A stretch of 64,000 nucleotides of DNA from Legionella donaldsonii (GCF_900452385.1 NZ_UGOA01000001.1:1931501-1995500); one strand, 5' to 3'; counted from the first letter of the stretch, positions 44,021-52,955 are shown. Numbers and translations are program-made. Notes: generated by a model not told the origin, from the letters alone.

Positions 44021-45835
44021 TTAATTTACATTCAATTCTTGCTCAGGCAAAAAGCCTCCAACCTGTGCGTCCCACATCGATTTGTATAAACCATTTTTGG
44101 CAATCAATTCTTCATGACAGCCATCTTCGACAATAACTCCCTTCGCAAACACTAAAATTCTATCCATATGAAGCAATGTTGATAAGCGATGTGCAATGAC
44201 TAATGTCGTTTTACCCTGCATTAACCCAAGCAACGATGCTTGAATCGATTCTTCGGTAATCGAGTCCAATTGGGATGTTGCCTCATCAAGAATCAAGATA
44301 GCGGCATTTTTAAGAATGGCGCGCGCGATAGCCACTCGCTGTCTTTGTCCACCAGAAAGCTTTACTCCCCTCTCACCAACGAGAGTATCATAGCCTTGTG
44401 GCAAACTGCTGATAAAATCATGGCAATGAGCTTGTTGTGCAGCAGCAATAATCTCGGCTCTTGTTGCCCCATCCCTACCAAAGCCTATATTCTGTAACAA
44501 ACTGCGATGAAATAAAGTTGGGTCTTGCGGAATCATACTAATCGTGTTTCGCAAGGACTCCTGAGTTACCTGCCTGATATCCTGCCCATCAATTAGAATA
44601 CGACCTTCTTCCACATCAAAAAATCGTAGGATCAGATTAATGAATGTTGTTTTTCCACTCCCGGAATAACCTACTAAACCAACACGTTGCATAGGTTGAA
44701 TGACTACCGATTTTTTTTCAAAAATTTGATTACCTTCGTGGTAATGAAAACTCACATTATCAAATTCAATTTTTCCTTTCTTCACTAGCAATCGTTTTGC
44801 ATCTGGTTCATCAACTATCTCGATAGGTGTAACAATCAAAGATAAAGCCTGTTGGGCTACACCGATTTCACGGAATAAATCAGCCAGTGCATGGCACAAA
44901 TACCACACCTGGGTCATAATCGCAAAAAAAGTATTAAAAATAAACACCAGATCCCCAGTGGTTATTAAATGACGTTGCCAGAAAGACAAGAGCAGGTAGA
45001 CCATTAGCGCCAGCATCACTGTTACTGGTATATCTAAAAACAAGCGAAAGAGGTTCATGTAAATGATAAGTTTCTTATTACTTTGTACCTCTCTTTCCTG
45101 GCTTTTACTGACGTAGGATAATTCATCGCGGCTACGCGCAAAAAGTTTTACCGCACCAATATTACTAAGAGTATCAACAATTTTTCCGCTTAACTTGCTT
45201 TTATCTTCTGCATTTTCTTCTGCATAACGATTAATATTACGAGCGAAATAAAAACTAATAAAACCCTGCAAAATAATCCAGGATAATAACAAAACTGTAA
45301 ACCAACTATTAATTGTGGCCATCAATACCAAAGCAACAATAGTTGCACTGAGGGTAGCTATACCATTCCAACTGATGATCATACGAATGGCCTCAAGAGC
45401 CCGAGGAAGATCATTCACTTTATTAGCGAGGCTACCCGCCATTTGATTAGAGAAGTAATGATAAGAATGACGAGATAAATAGTCCAAAACAGACATTCGA
45501 ACCTGGGCTTGGAATCTTGGTATGACATAGCCTTGCCACCAGTTTTGCAAGCGAATAATAATAATTAAGCCAGCCCAGGCTCCTCCCCCTAACCATAAAG
45601 CCGGTGCTACAGCAACAAAAACACTGGTGCGATCACCTTGTTGATTAGTAATTGCATCAATAATCATCTTTAAGGAATAAGGGATAATATTGGTTTCTAA
45701 AATGAGTGCTAAGGGAGCTAAAAAAAAGATAGCGAAAGCAATAGGCTGTTTTTTAATAAAATGCCAAAAAAAAGAGGTTAAGTTTTTAGGTAACATCTCA
45801 TTTTCGGCTAAAGTGTAATTTACTTTTTCTTGCAT
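44021..45835 (-). CDS. ABC exporter, fused permease and ATPase (MsbA-like)
   Basis: A 604-residue half-transporter. Six transmembrane helices occupy residues about 30-320, followed by the nucleotide-binding domain with Walker A GYSGSGKT, signature LSGGQRQRVA, Walker B ILILDEATSQLD and the H-loop in VIAHRLST. Such proteins work as homodimers in the inner membrane exporting lipids, peptides or drugs; the substrate is unknown. The ATG at 45835 is used; an in-frame TTG at 45844 is possible, and neither has a clear ribosome site. Confidence 0.88.
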   Translation of the reverse strand: MQEKVNYTLAENEMLPKNLTSFFWHFIKKQPIAFAIFFLAPLALILETNIIPYSLKMIIDAITNQQGDRTSVFVAVAPALWLGGGAWAGLIIIIRLQNWWQGYVIPRFQAQVRMSVLDYLSRHSYHYFSNQMAGSLANKVNDLPRALEAIRMIISWNGIATLSATIVALVLMATINSWFTVLLLSWIILQGFISFYFARNINRYAEENAEDKSKLSGKIVDTLSNIGAVKLFARSRDELSYVSKSQEREVQSNKKLIIYMNLFRLFLDIPVTVMLALMVYLLLSFWQRHLITTGDLVFIFNTFFAIMTQVWYLCHALADLFREIGVAQQALSLIVTPIEIVDEPDAKRLLVKKGKIEFDNVSFHYHEGNQIFEKKSVVIQPMQRVGLVGYSGSGKTTFINLILRFFDVEEGRILIDGQDIRQVTQESLRNTISMIPQDPTLFHRSLLQNIGFGRDGATRAEIIAAAQQAHCHDFISSLPQGYDTLVGERGVKLSGGQRQRVAIARAILKNAAILILDEATSQLDSITEESIQASLLGLMQGKTTLVIAHRLSTLLHMDRILVFAKGVIVEDGCHEELIAKNGLYKSMWDAQVGGFLPEQELNVN

Positions 45836-45898
45836 GGCAGGCAATTAGTTTAATTCAAACCAGAATAACATTAAAATGCTATACCCTACCCTTGTTAT

Positions 45899-46561
45899 CT
45901 ACACAATAATCGAAAAACCTAATAACAAACCATGCTGGACTGGAATATTGGATAGACGCCAGCTTTCCATAGAGGGATTAGCTCGAATTTTTGGAGCAGC
46001 ACCAAAAACACCCTGGTATAGTAAATTCAGACTGGTCACTTCAGTAATTGGATAACCAAAACCCGCTTGCACTTCTCCAGCCAACTCTGATTTATTGTCA
46101 ATCAAATAACTGGCAATTTGCCAGCGCCGGTAAGCAATTCCCCCCTTCACTTGTGTGTAGAGAAGGCTTTCAGTGACTGGATTACTATTGGCTGTGATTA
46201 ATAAATCCAGCATCGGTTTTACTGTTGTACGAACCACACCACCCAAAACATCCAGAGTACCGTGAGGGATACCCAGACGCATACTTCTACCGTTTTGGAC
46301 ACCAAACTCTATGCCAAAACTGCTTTGCGTGGTTGCCAATAATTCTGCCGCAACAGCCATTCGCGCTACCACTGAATGACCATCGTTGTGATACATATTT
46401 TGATACTCGGTGTAGCCTGTACTGGCAGTAACAGACCAACGATTATCCTCAATTCCTACATCTTCTAATACCACAACTGGTGGCAGCGCCCCATGAGCAT
46501 GGAGCGACAAAAAACAGCAACATAGGATTGCAGGCCAAGTTCTTCTAATTTTTCTTTTCAT
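45899..46561 (-). CDS. Putative outer-membrane beta-barrel protein
   Basis: A 220-residue protein with a signal peptide (basic KRKIRR, hydrophobic to about residue 20, cleavage near AHG). The mature part alternates polar and hydrophobic residues in short strands ending in aromatic residues and finishes with GLLLGFSIIV, as in small beta barrels. No specific family is recognised. It is transcribed just before the ABC exporter on the same strand with 63 bp between them. The ATG at 46561 is preferred to a GTG at 46570. Confidence 0.5.
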   Translation of the reverse strand: MKRKIRRTWPAILCCCFLSLHAHGALPPVVVLEDVGIEDNRWSVTASTGYTEYQNMYHNDGHSVVARMAVAAELLATTQSSFGIEFGVQNGRSMRLGIPHGTLDVLGGVVRTTVKPMLDLLITANSNPVTESLLYTQVKGGIAYRRWQIASYLIDNKSELAGEVQAGFGYPITEVTSLNLLYQGVFGAAPKIRANPSMESWRLSNIPVQHGLLLGFSIIV

Positions 46562-46570
46562 TCGTTGCAC

Positions 46571-46986
46571 AAACTAAACTCACAAAAAGACTATGACCCC
46601 ACTTTATACGGTATTTAGAAAGATTTTTCCACTGGAGAAAGTAACTTTTGTTCCCAAGATGAAATTCCAGGATAGCTTATTGAAAACAACGATAGAAGGC
46701 GTAATCGTCATAAACGAATAGCTTTTATCTTGTTCACTATCACCTTAAACACAAAGAATGTATTTCTATTGATTAGTATATAATTTTTTAAACGATGTAC
46801 TTTTACGCAAGTAATAACACAACGACAGGTTTTCATAATTCCTTCATTTCTTTAATTACTATAGATTAAAAAATAACCTTCATTATTGATGACAATAAGA
46901 AAACAACAAAACCATGATGTAATTCATCTTGATCTTAAACGGGATAAAAGCGATGATTTTTTCTTTTCGATGGTTAAGGAGTTGGG
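46571..46986. other. AT-rich intergenic region, nothing recognised
   Basis: The 416 bp between the divergent barrel-like and ETF-QO genes contain no ORF, RNA gene or repeat that I can support. The last bases carry AAGGAG, the ribosome binding site for the GTG at 46987. Confidence 0.4.
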
Positions 46987-48615
46987 GTGGAACACGAAAC
47001 AATGGAATATGATGTGGTCATTGTCGGCGCAGGACCCGCTGGCTTATCAGCGGGTATAAAATTAAAACAATTGGCCAGCAAGGAAAATAAAGAGCTTCGT
47101 GTGTGCATCCTCGAAAAAGGAGCTCAAGTCGGCGCTCATACGCTTTCAGGAGCAGTCCTTGAACCTCGCAGTTTGAAGGAATTATTACCTGATACCTGGC
47201 AAGACGCCCCATTAGACACACCAGTTAACCAGGATTTATTTTATTTTCTTAGCAGCAAACGCGCTTATCGCCTCCCTACTCCAAAACAAATGAAAAATCA
47301 TGGAAATTACATAATCAGCTTAGGGGAGCTTTGTCAGTTTCTAGCAACCCAAGCTGAAAACCTTGGTTGTGAAATTTATCCGGGTTTCGCAGCAACAGAG
47401 GTTTTGTACAATGAAAAGGGACAAGTCATCGGTGTAGCAACAGGAGATGTGGGCGTTGATAAAAGCGGTAATAAAACAGCGAATTATCAGGCCGGGATGC
47501 ATTTGCATGCCAAGCAAACCCTTTTTGCAGAGGGTTGCCGTGGTCAGCTCAGCCAAATTTTAATGCATCGTTTTCATTTACGTAATGATGCTCAACCACA
47601 AACTTATGGTTTGGGAATCAAAGAAATATGGCAAATTTCTGCTGACAAGCATCAGCGCGGTAAAGTGATCCACACGGTCGGTTGGCCTCTTGATAATGCA
47701 ACCTACGGTGGTTCTTTTATTTATCATTTATCAAAAAACCGAGTGGCAATCGGTTTTGTCGTCGGTTTAGATTACAAAAACCCCTGGTTAAATCCTTTTG
47801 CTGAACTCCAACGCTTTAAAACCCACCCTTTTGTCTCTGAATTGCTAAAAGATGGTGAACGTATTAGCTATGGGGCAAGAGCTTTGAATGAAGGTGGTTG
47901 GCAAGCAATGCCTAAACTCAGCTTCCCTGGCGGAGCATTAATTGGTGATGCAGCCAGTTTTCTAAACGTACCCAAAATTAAAGGTATCCATACCTCCATG
48001 CAATCTGGCATGCTTGCGGCAGAAGCATGTTTCGAACTTCTAAAGAACGAGCAGACTTCACAAGCAGAACTCAGTGCCTATCCAGAAAAAGTCAAGCAGT
48101 CCTGGCTTGCTGAGGAATTATATAAAGTAAGAAACATTCGCCCGGGTTTCCGCTATGGTTTATGGATTGGCCTATTCAATGCTGCCTTTGAAACCTATGT
48201 CAGTCATGGTAAATCCCCATGGACTTTAAAAAATCACGCTGATTATTCAACACTACTTCCCGCTGCCAAAGCTAAAAAAATTGAGTATCCAAAACCAGAC
48301 GGCGTCCTTACTTTTGATCGGCTTTCTTCGGTTTATTTATCAAATACGTATCATGAGGAAAACCAACCTTGTCATTTAAAACTTCGTGATCCCAAACTCG
48401 CGATAGAAGTTAATTATCGGCAATATAATTCCCCTGAAACACGTTACTGCCCTGCTGCTGTCTACGAGATTGTTGAAGAAGAAGCTGGCCCCAGGTTACA
48501 GATCAATGCCCAAAACTGCATTCATTGCAAAACCTGCGACATCAAAGACCCTCGTCAAAATATTCTCTGGTGCGCGCCAGAAGGTGGTGGTGGACCGAAT
48601 TATGTGAGCATGTAA
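46987..48615 (+). CDS. Electron transfer flavoprotein-ubiquinone oxidoreductase
   Basis: A 542-residue flavo-iron-sulfur enzyme that passes electrons from ETF, reduced by acyl-CoA dehydrogenases, to ubiquinone at the inner membrane. The FAD loop is VGAGPAGLSAG near residue 15. The 4Fe-4S cluster cysteines are in NCIHCKTCDIKDP near the C-terminus plus C532 in ILWCAPEGGGGP. The GTG at 46987 has AAGGAG 5 nt upstream; an ATG at 47002 is a shorter alternative. ETF genes are not in the window. Confidence 0.95.
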   Translation: MEHETMEYDVVIVGAGPAGLSAGIKLKQLASKENKELRVCILEKGAQVGAHTLSGAVLEPRSLKELLPDTWQDAPLDTPVNQDLFYFLSSKRAYRLPTPKQMKNHGNYIISLGELCQFLATQAENLGCEIYPGFAATEVLYNEKGQVIGVATGDVGVDKSGNKTANYQAGMHLHAKQTLFAEGCRGQLSQILMHRFHLRNDAQPQTYGLGIKEIWQISADKHQRGKVIHTVGWPLDNATYGGSFIYHLSKNRVAIGFVVGLDYKNPWLNPFAELQRFKTHPFVSELLKDGERISYGARALNEGGWQAMPKLSFPGGALIGDAASFLNVPKIKGIHTSMQSGMLAAEACFELLKNEQTSQAELSAYPEKVKQSWLAEELYKVRNIRPGFRYGLWIGLFNAAFETYVSHGKSPWTLKNHADYSTLLPAAKAKKIEYPKPDGVLTFDRLSSVYLSNTYHEENQPCHLKLRDPKLAIEVNYRQYNSPETRYCPAAVYEIVEEEAGPRLQINAQNCIHCKTCDIKDPRQNILWCAPEGGGGPNYVSM

Positions 48616-48622
48616 TTCAATT

Positions 48623-48767
48623 AGGCTTCTTCAGGAGCTCTACTATAGAAGAGAATTGCTTCGCCTATACGGTATTTCAAATCTTATGTACTTACTGTAT
48701 ACACTCTATTTATGCGCTCCGTATCTCCTTGCTCTTTTCTCTTTGCAGCAAGGTTCTGAAGAAGTCT
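48623..48767. repeat. Possible MITE-like inverted-repeat element, 145 bp
   Basis: AGGCTTCTTCAG (48623-48634) and CTGAAGAAGTCT (48756-48767) are inverted with one mismatch in 12. Weaker pairing continues inward (AAGAGAA and ATACGG with their complements). It starts 8 bp after the ETF-QO stop codon. Confidence 0.4.
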
Positions 48768-48841
48768 ATTAACCAATAATGCAAGTTCAAGATTATTGTT
48801 ATTTCAGATTGATGGCGTTAGACTTGCTACGGTTTTATGAA

Positions 48842-48918
48842 GTCCCGGTGGCACAGCTGGATAGCGCAGCCCCCTCCTAAGGGGCAGGTCGGAGGTTCGA
48901 ATCCTCTCCGGGACGCCA
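48842..48918 (+). tRNA. tRNA-Arg (anticodon CCT)
   Basis: A complete cloverleaf of 77 nt including encoded CCA. Acceptor arms GTCCCGG and CCGGGAC, anticodon stem GCCCC/GGGGC with loop CTCCTAA (anticodon CCT, reading AGG), and T-arm GGAGG-TTCGAAT-CCTCT. Its 3' part is repeated in degraded form at 52262-52300. Confidence 0.96.
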
Positions 48919-49067
48919 ATGGAATCAATAAGTTATAAATTTAAATTGAAAATTAATTTTTTATTCCATATTTAGGTATAACCAAAATAAATGTCCACAT
49001 CTAAATGAAATATTGTCATTAATCCCAGGCTAATAAAACTACTAAACATGGGTTTGCAACTACTCAT

Positions 49068-50855
49068 TTAAGTTGTTGGAGGTTCCATATTTGGTGTATC
49101 TGCATTTTTGTTATTCGGCTGTTCATTTTGAACGGGTTTAAAAATACTCATGCTAGAAACTTGTACAGTTGAAACCTCGTCCATTTTTTCAGTTTTTTTA
49201 TCAAAACCATCCATTTTTTGAGTCAACTTCTCGAGCTCAGTTTTGATCCTTGCATCATCATATGCCTCAGTAATTGTTCTTTGATCACTGGGTTGATTAA
49301 AGCACCCCTCATAATAGAAGTTTGCCGCATCATCATTAAACCAGCGAGTGAAATAATCGAATTGCTTAAATAGAGATTCATCTCCCTCTTTTTGATAGGA
49401 CGCTTTGTACAAGGGATGAGTGGTAACACAGCTCCAAGCATGGTCAATTAATCGAAAATTGTCATAATTATGTTCAAACTGTCTGACAATACCCTTAACA
49501 TGAAGTTCATTTTGAATTAGAGATTGATGACGCTCAAGAGACTCTGTCGTTAACGGCACCTGATTATCTGTTTTCATAAAATGAAAAAGATCAAATCCAT
49601 TGAGTTGACGCTCATGCATGACTCCCTTACTGTCTTTAAAGTACAACTTCTCAACTCTATAGCCCTCTCTTTGCACCTCATGCTCATCAAAATATTTTTG
49701 TTTTGTTTGTAAAAAAGCAATTGTATTCGGTTTTAAGTCCGTGACCGCGGGTTCTTGACCAGTTAAAATAAAATTGAATTGATGTTTATCTAATAGCTCC
49801 AGTGTGCGCAATAATTTGGTCAATGTTGTATCCTGTTCAGTAGAAATAAATGGGGCAATTTTTCGCTCTATTAAGCGCTTAAAATATGGGTGTTCCTGAT
49901 AGGGAGTACTCCTAGGTAACTCACTTAAGAGAGAATCAAGTTCTTTTTTTTCTTCTATCGTCATTTCTTCATTCTGCTGAGTAAGCGCTCTTAGCGGAGC
50001 AAGCTCCTTTATCACCTCCACTGCAAATCCTTCTTCCTTGTAGTACTTGTCAATAAGATGACTTAGCCTTTGAAATTTGTCGTTGCGGATTTTATTACGA
50101 TTAACTAGTTCCACACTCCCTGGAATTTCATCAAAATCAGTAATACTATAATTATTTTCAAGAGCGTCGATAAGTGCTCGATTAGCTTCATCACCAATCT
50201 TATTACCCCAAAGTTTACAAGAAGATATTGTGTTGTTTAATTTGAGTGTATTGGCAATAGATAACACGCCTTCGTCGCTAATCTTATTTGTCCTAAGCGA
50301 GATCCTTTGCACAGAGTTGTTTGTTTCAAGAGCTTTTGCGAAAGCTTTTGCGCCCTCATCACCAATATGGTTACTTGACATGATCATAGTAGTCAGCGAA
50401 GTATTTATTTTCAGTGCTTCAGCAAGAGCTTTAGCACCTTCAGCACCAATGTCGTTATTCGTAAGATCAATAGCCCTGAGTGAATTGTTTTCTTGAAGGA
50501 CATCTGCCAAGATTTTAGCCCCTGCATCACCAAAGTTGTTCCGCGAAATCCTAAGAGTCTGTAGGGAGGGGGTTGTTTTGATAATATCCGCCAGTACTAG
50601 AGCCCCTTCCTGCCCAAGGTTGCTTGACTCTAGAACAATCGTCCCTAGATTCACTTTGTTTTTAAGGCCATCTGCAAGAATTTTAAGTTTTTCAATATCA
50701 ATATCGTTAAGATAAATAATCTGCATTTGAGTGTTCGTTTTAAGGGCTTCTGCAAGAGCACTAGTTTGATCTTTATTGAGATTTGATCCTGAAATGTATA
50801 AAGAAGAAGCGGCGTTATCCTTTATTTTTTGAATAATCTCTTCAACAGAAGGCAT
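49068..50855 (-). CDS. Leucine-rich-repeat protein (RNase-inhibitor type), LegL-like effector candidate
   Basis: A 595-residue protein without signal peptide. About eight repeats of 28 residues fill residues 17-245 with the pattern L..L.L..N.I...GA..LA.AL, the ribonuclease-inhibitor/NLR class common in eukaryotes. The remaining 350 residues are helical, with no recognised domain, and end in a polar Gln/Asn/Pro-rich tail of about 40 residues. Legionella LegL proteins combine such repeats with Dot/Icm export. The gene lies inside the tRNA-Arg-flanked interval. A TATAAT lies about 40 bp upstream of the ATG. Confidence 0.7.
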   Translation of the reverse strand: MPSVEEIIQKIKDNAASSLYISGSNLNKDQTSALAEALKTNTQMQIIYLNDIDIEKLKILADGLKNKVNLGTIVLESSNLGQEGALVLADIIKTTPSLQTLRISRNNFGDAGAKILADVLQENNSLRAIDLTNNDIGAEGAKALAEALKINTSLTTMIMSSNHIGDEGAKAFAKALETNNSVQRISLRTNKISDEGVLSIANTLKLNNTISSCKLWGNKIGDEANRALIDALENNYSITDFDEIPGSVELVNRNKIRNDKFQRLSHLIDKYYKEEGFAVEVIKELAPLRALTQQNEEMTIEEKKELDSLLSELPRSTPYQEHPYFKRLIERKIAPFISTEQDTTLTKLLRTLELLDKHQFNFILTGQEPAVTDLKPNTIAFLQTKQKYFDEHEVQREGYRVEKLYFKDSKGVMHERQLNGFDLFHFMKTDNQVPLTTESLERHQSLIQNELHVKGIVRQFEHNYDNFRLIDHAWSCVTTHPLYKASYQKEGDESLFKQFDYFTRWFNDDAANFYYEGCFNQPSDQRTITEAYDDARIKTELEKLTQKMDGFDKKTEKMDEVSTVQVSSMSIFKPVQNEQPNNKNADTPNMEPPTT

Positions 50856-50980
50856 GACAAACTCTGGTAAATAAGATATTGGTCATTATAATAAATGGGC
50901 GCAATTAAATCAAATTGATAAATTATATAACACATGAGTGGCTTCCTTTGCTGGAAACGCAAGCTCGCGACTATTTTTTA

Positions 50981-51151
50981 TTATGAAGGGCGTGTTGACA
51001 ATCGTTCCGCCGCTTCGGACAAGCCCCGAGGCATCCCCTCAAATTTTTTCGCCTCGTAATAATGCAAAATGATCATTTTGTCATCCACGCTTGCGCGCGC
51101 TACTGTTCGGTAAAAGCGAGCCGCTACATCTAGTGGCTTGCCTGCTTTCAA
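50981..51151 (-). CDS. Possible 56-residue small protein
   Basis: A TTG at 51151 with GGAG 5 nt upstream opens 56 codons to TAA at 50983-50981. The peptide begins KAGKPLDVAARFYRTVARAS and is basic with a plausible helical pattern. Its start lies 2 nt after the stop of the preceding short frame, suggesting coupling. I do not recognise it; it could be an intact small gene of the tRNA-associated islet or a remnant. Confidence 0.35.
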   Translation of the reverse strand: MKAGKPLDVAARFYRTVARASVDDKMIILHYYEAKKFEGMPRGLSEAAERLSTRPS

Positions 51152-51153
51152 TT

Positions 51154-51264
51154 TTACTCCGATGTTTCGTTGAAATCAGGAATGCTCGTCGTCACCTTGA
51201 CTTTCCACAAGGCCGAGTTAGATAGGTCTGGGAAAAGGAAGCCAGCACAAAGATGTGCTGACAC
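51154..51264 (-). CDS. Possible 36-residue small ORF upstream of and coupled to the 56-residue frame
   Basis: A GTG at 51264 opens a 36-codon frame ending TAA at 51156-51154; the frame stays open upstream to near the LuxR-type stop codon. The end reads ALWKVKVTTSIPDFNETSE, protein-like in composition. Its start overlaps the hairpin at 51243-51260. It may be a fragment of a larger lost gene. Confidence 0.25.
   Translation of the reverse strand: MSAHLCAGFLFPDLSNSALWKVKVTTSIPDFNETSE
51243..51260 (-). terminator. Hairpin after the LuxR-type gene
   Basis: CAGCACA (51243-51249) and TGTGCTG (51254-51260) form a perfect 7-bp stem with a 4-nt loop, 36 nt beyond the LuxR-type stop codon. A U-tract is lacking. 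Confidence 0.45.
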
Positions 51265-51296
51265 AAGACGTGAAATTTGCAACTTAGCAAACCAAT

Positions 51297-51692
51297 TTAA
51301 TCTTCTAGTACATCCGTCTTCTTAATCAGCCCATAGCGAATACCTACAATAATCGCACTGGTTATATTCCTGCATCCTAATTTTTTAAAGATAGCTTGCC
51401 GATATTGAGTCACTCGCCGTATGGAGACCTTTAGAAACGCCGCAATTTCTTTAAGTCCTTTGCCTTGGGCGGATAAGTAAAGACATTGTTTTTCCTGCTC
51501 ACTTAAACGCAGGTCGAAACAAATCGGTAGTCTTATCCAGGTACTGGAAAGTAAGGCCTGGATTTCGGCTAGCTGTTTGTAAGTTGGATTACTATTCCCC
51601 AAATAATCCAGGTAATTTTTTGCAAAGACTTGAAAGAATGGGCTATCGATTAAATTCGTTTCCGTTAAGGTTTCTCGTTTTGTTTTCACCAT
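51297..51692 (-). CDS. Small LuxR/GerE-type helix-turn-helix regulator
   Basis: A 131-residue protein. The C-terminal half is a LuxR-type HTH: LRLSEQEKQCLYLSAQGKGLKEIAAFLKVSIRRVTQYRQAIFKKLGC at about residues 61-107 in pieces, with the usual E-x-x-x-L and recognition helix. The N-terminal half (about 55 residues) is too short for an autoinducer-binding or receiver domain. AAGGA 6 nt before the ATG sits in a small hairpin. Such regulators are frequent on Legionella mobile elements; the targets are unknown. Confidence 0.75.
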   Translation of the reverse strand: MVKTKRETLTETNLIDSPFFQVFAKNYLDYLGNSNPTYKQLAEIQALLSSTWIRLPICFDLRLSEQEKQCLYLSAQGKGLKEIAAFLKVSIRRVTQYRQAIFKKLGCRNITSAIIVGIRYGLIKKTDVLED

Positions 51693-51699
51693 TATTCTT

Positions 51700-51758
51700 C
51701 CTTTATTTTTTTAAAGGTGTGACGTAGCACAGGAATTATTGAAAAAAATAATTCCTGT
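51700..51758 (-). promoter_or_regulatory. Two hairpins in the leader of the LuxR-type gene
   Basis: ACAGGAATTATT (51729-51740) pairs perfectly over 12 bp with AATAATTCCTGT (51747-51758). Closer to the gene, CCTTTA/TAAAGG (51700-51705 with 51712-51717) would sequester the AAGGA ribosome binding site. The first could be a terminator or attenuator, the second a translational switch. Confidence 0.45.
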
Positions 51759-51835
51759 ATCTCTAGTCGCTGAAATGATTAAGATTTTTGGTTAATAGCG
51801 AATTAACAGCACGCTATAAACCATGCTCCTAATGT

Positions 51836-51928
51836 TCAACCGGTGTAAATAATGGGAAATTTTGGCGGCTTCTTACGGACATGCCATTGAAATACAAAAC
51901 TGAAATAGACTAAGATTCGTTTAGCCAT
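51836..51928 (-). CDS. Possible 30-residue membrane peptide
   Basis: An ATG at 51928 with AGGAT 6 nt upstream opens 30 codons to TGA. The peptide has a hydrophobic first half (RILVYFSFVFQW) and a basic second half (HVRKKPPK). It precedes the LuxR-type gene on the same strand and could be a regulatory or signalling peptide; chance is also possible. Confidence 0.35.
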   Translation of the reverse strand: MAKRILVYFSFVFQWHVRKKPPKFPIIYTG

Positions 51929-52261
51929 AATTTATCCTCGTAGATAGATTGTGGTTAGCTGGCGGCGGGAATTGGTCGTTCCCTCTGTCAGCGCTTATTG
52001 CATTTAAATACGTCAAACGCAGATTTATACTATTTGATTCTTGAGTGTCTTGCAATTGAATTTTAATTGCAGGGCACTACAGAAATTTCTACTTTCTATT
52101 TCTACACTTTAGCCTCTTTTATCTGTTTCTTATCTGTAAGTTATTTGTGACTTTGCAGCAATAATGTATGTCCATGCAATGAAAAACCAGAAAAGTCCTT
52201 TATTTATAAGAGCATCATTTGCATGGAGATACATAGAAATATATTGATTTGTTTATTAAAT

Positions 52262-52300
52262 CCCCCTCTCCTAAGGAGTTCGAATCCTCTCGGGAGGCCA
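52262..52300 (+). repeat. Degraded copy of the tRNA-Arg 3' end (attachment-site-like)
   Basis: TTCGAATCCTCTC (52279-52291) repeats 48896-48908 of tRNA-Arg exactly, and flanking bases match the anticodon arm (CTCCTAAGG) and the GCCA end with small deletions. It is too short to be a functional tRNA. A partial tRNA copy downstream of the intact gene is the usual scar of an integrated element. Confidence 0.7.
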
Positions 52301-52433
52301 GTTTCACAGGGTCTTTACCGATGCGACAGCTCATCGATATATATTGATAACACCCACGCTCTTTACGAGTTATTAGCTTCCTGATAATTTAAACCCGCTT
52401 CTTAACGTAGTGACGTCAATTCATGGTGCCTGT

Positions 52434-52955
52434 ATGTATTTATTTGTTATTTATATCGGTGGTACGCATAAACAATCGTTAATTGAATTGCATGATATGC
52501 GTTTTGTCGTGGCCAGTAGTATTGAAGAAACTTATCCTAGCTTACGCCAAAGCTGGTGGGGTACTCCGGCAAGTTTGCATCTGGATGCCTGGGGAATTCT
52601 CGATTATGCCGATGGTTATAATATCCATATTTCAACCGAACCGCCAAAAGATAACGCAAATAAACTCTATTTTGTGAACCTGGGTGGTTACGATCCCCAA
52701 CAATTTACAGAATTGCATAAAAATATTTTTGTTGTGGCTACTGATGAACAACAAGCAAAACAAAAGGCTGTACAACAAATTAGTGAATGGGAATCACCTC
52801 ATCGCGATCATTTACATCAAATAGAGGCTGCTCTCGAACTAAATGCATTATTGGCGAGTGATAATCATTATCTGCATTTGACAAAAGCCCCGCAAACAAA
52901 ATCGTTTGCATTCACTTGCCGCTATGTTCCAATCGGAAAATTAGCCTCGTCTTAG
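52434..52955 (+). CDS. DUF1543 domain protein
   Basis: A 173-residue cytosolic protein. The start MYLFVIYIGG and the segments LIELHDMRFVVASSIEETYPSLR and SLHLDAWGILDYADGY, in pieces at residues 16-60, are hallmarks of DUF1543; a second half-domain with YFVNLGGYDPQQFTELH repeats the pattern. The function is unknown. The ATG at 52434 starts at the family's usual first residue; a GTG at 52410 adds eight residues. Confidence 0.82.
   Translation: MYLFVIYIGGTHKQSLIELHDMRFVVASSIEETYPSLRQSWWGTPASLHLDAWGILDYADGYNIHISTEPPKDNANKLYFVNLGGYDPQQFTELHKNIFVVATDEQQAKQKAVQQISEWESPHRDHLHQIEAALELNALLASDNHYLHLTKAPQTKSFAFTCRYVPIGKLASS

Larger units (their letters stand above)
50856..51296. other. Interval with two short coupled reading frames and a terminator hairpin
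   Basis: Between the LRR gene and the LuxR-type gene, the part nearest the LRR gene holds its promoter region. The rest carries two overlapping coding-like frames on the minus strand, annotated separately, and a hairpin just after the LuxR-type gene. Confidence 0.4.

Noticed and set aside
52262-52300. Second functional tRNA-Arg gene
   Set aside because: It lacks the acceptor and D-arm 5' half and has deletions in the anticodon and T-arms; only a 3' remnant remains.
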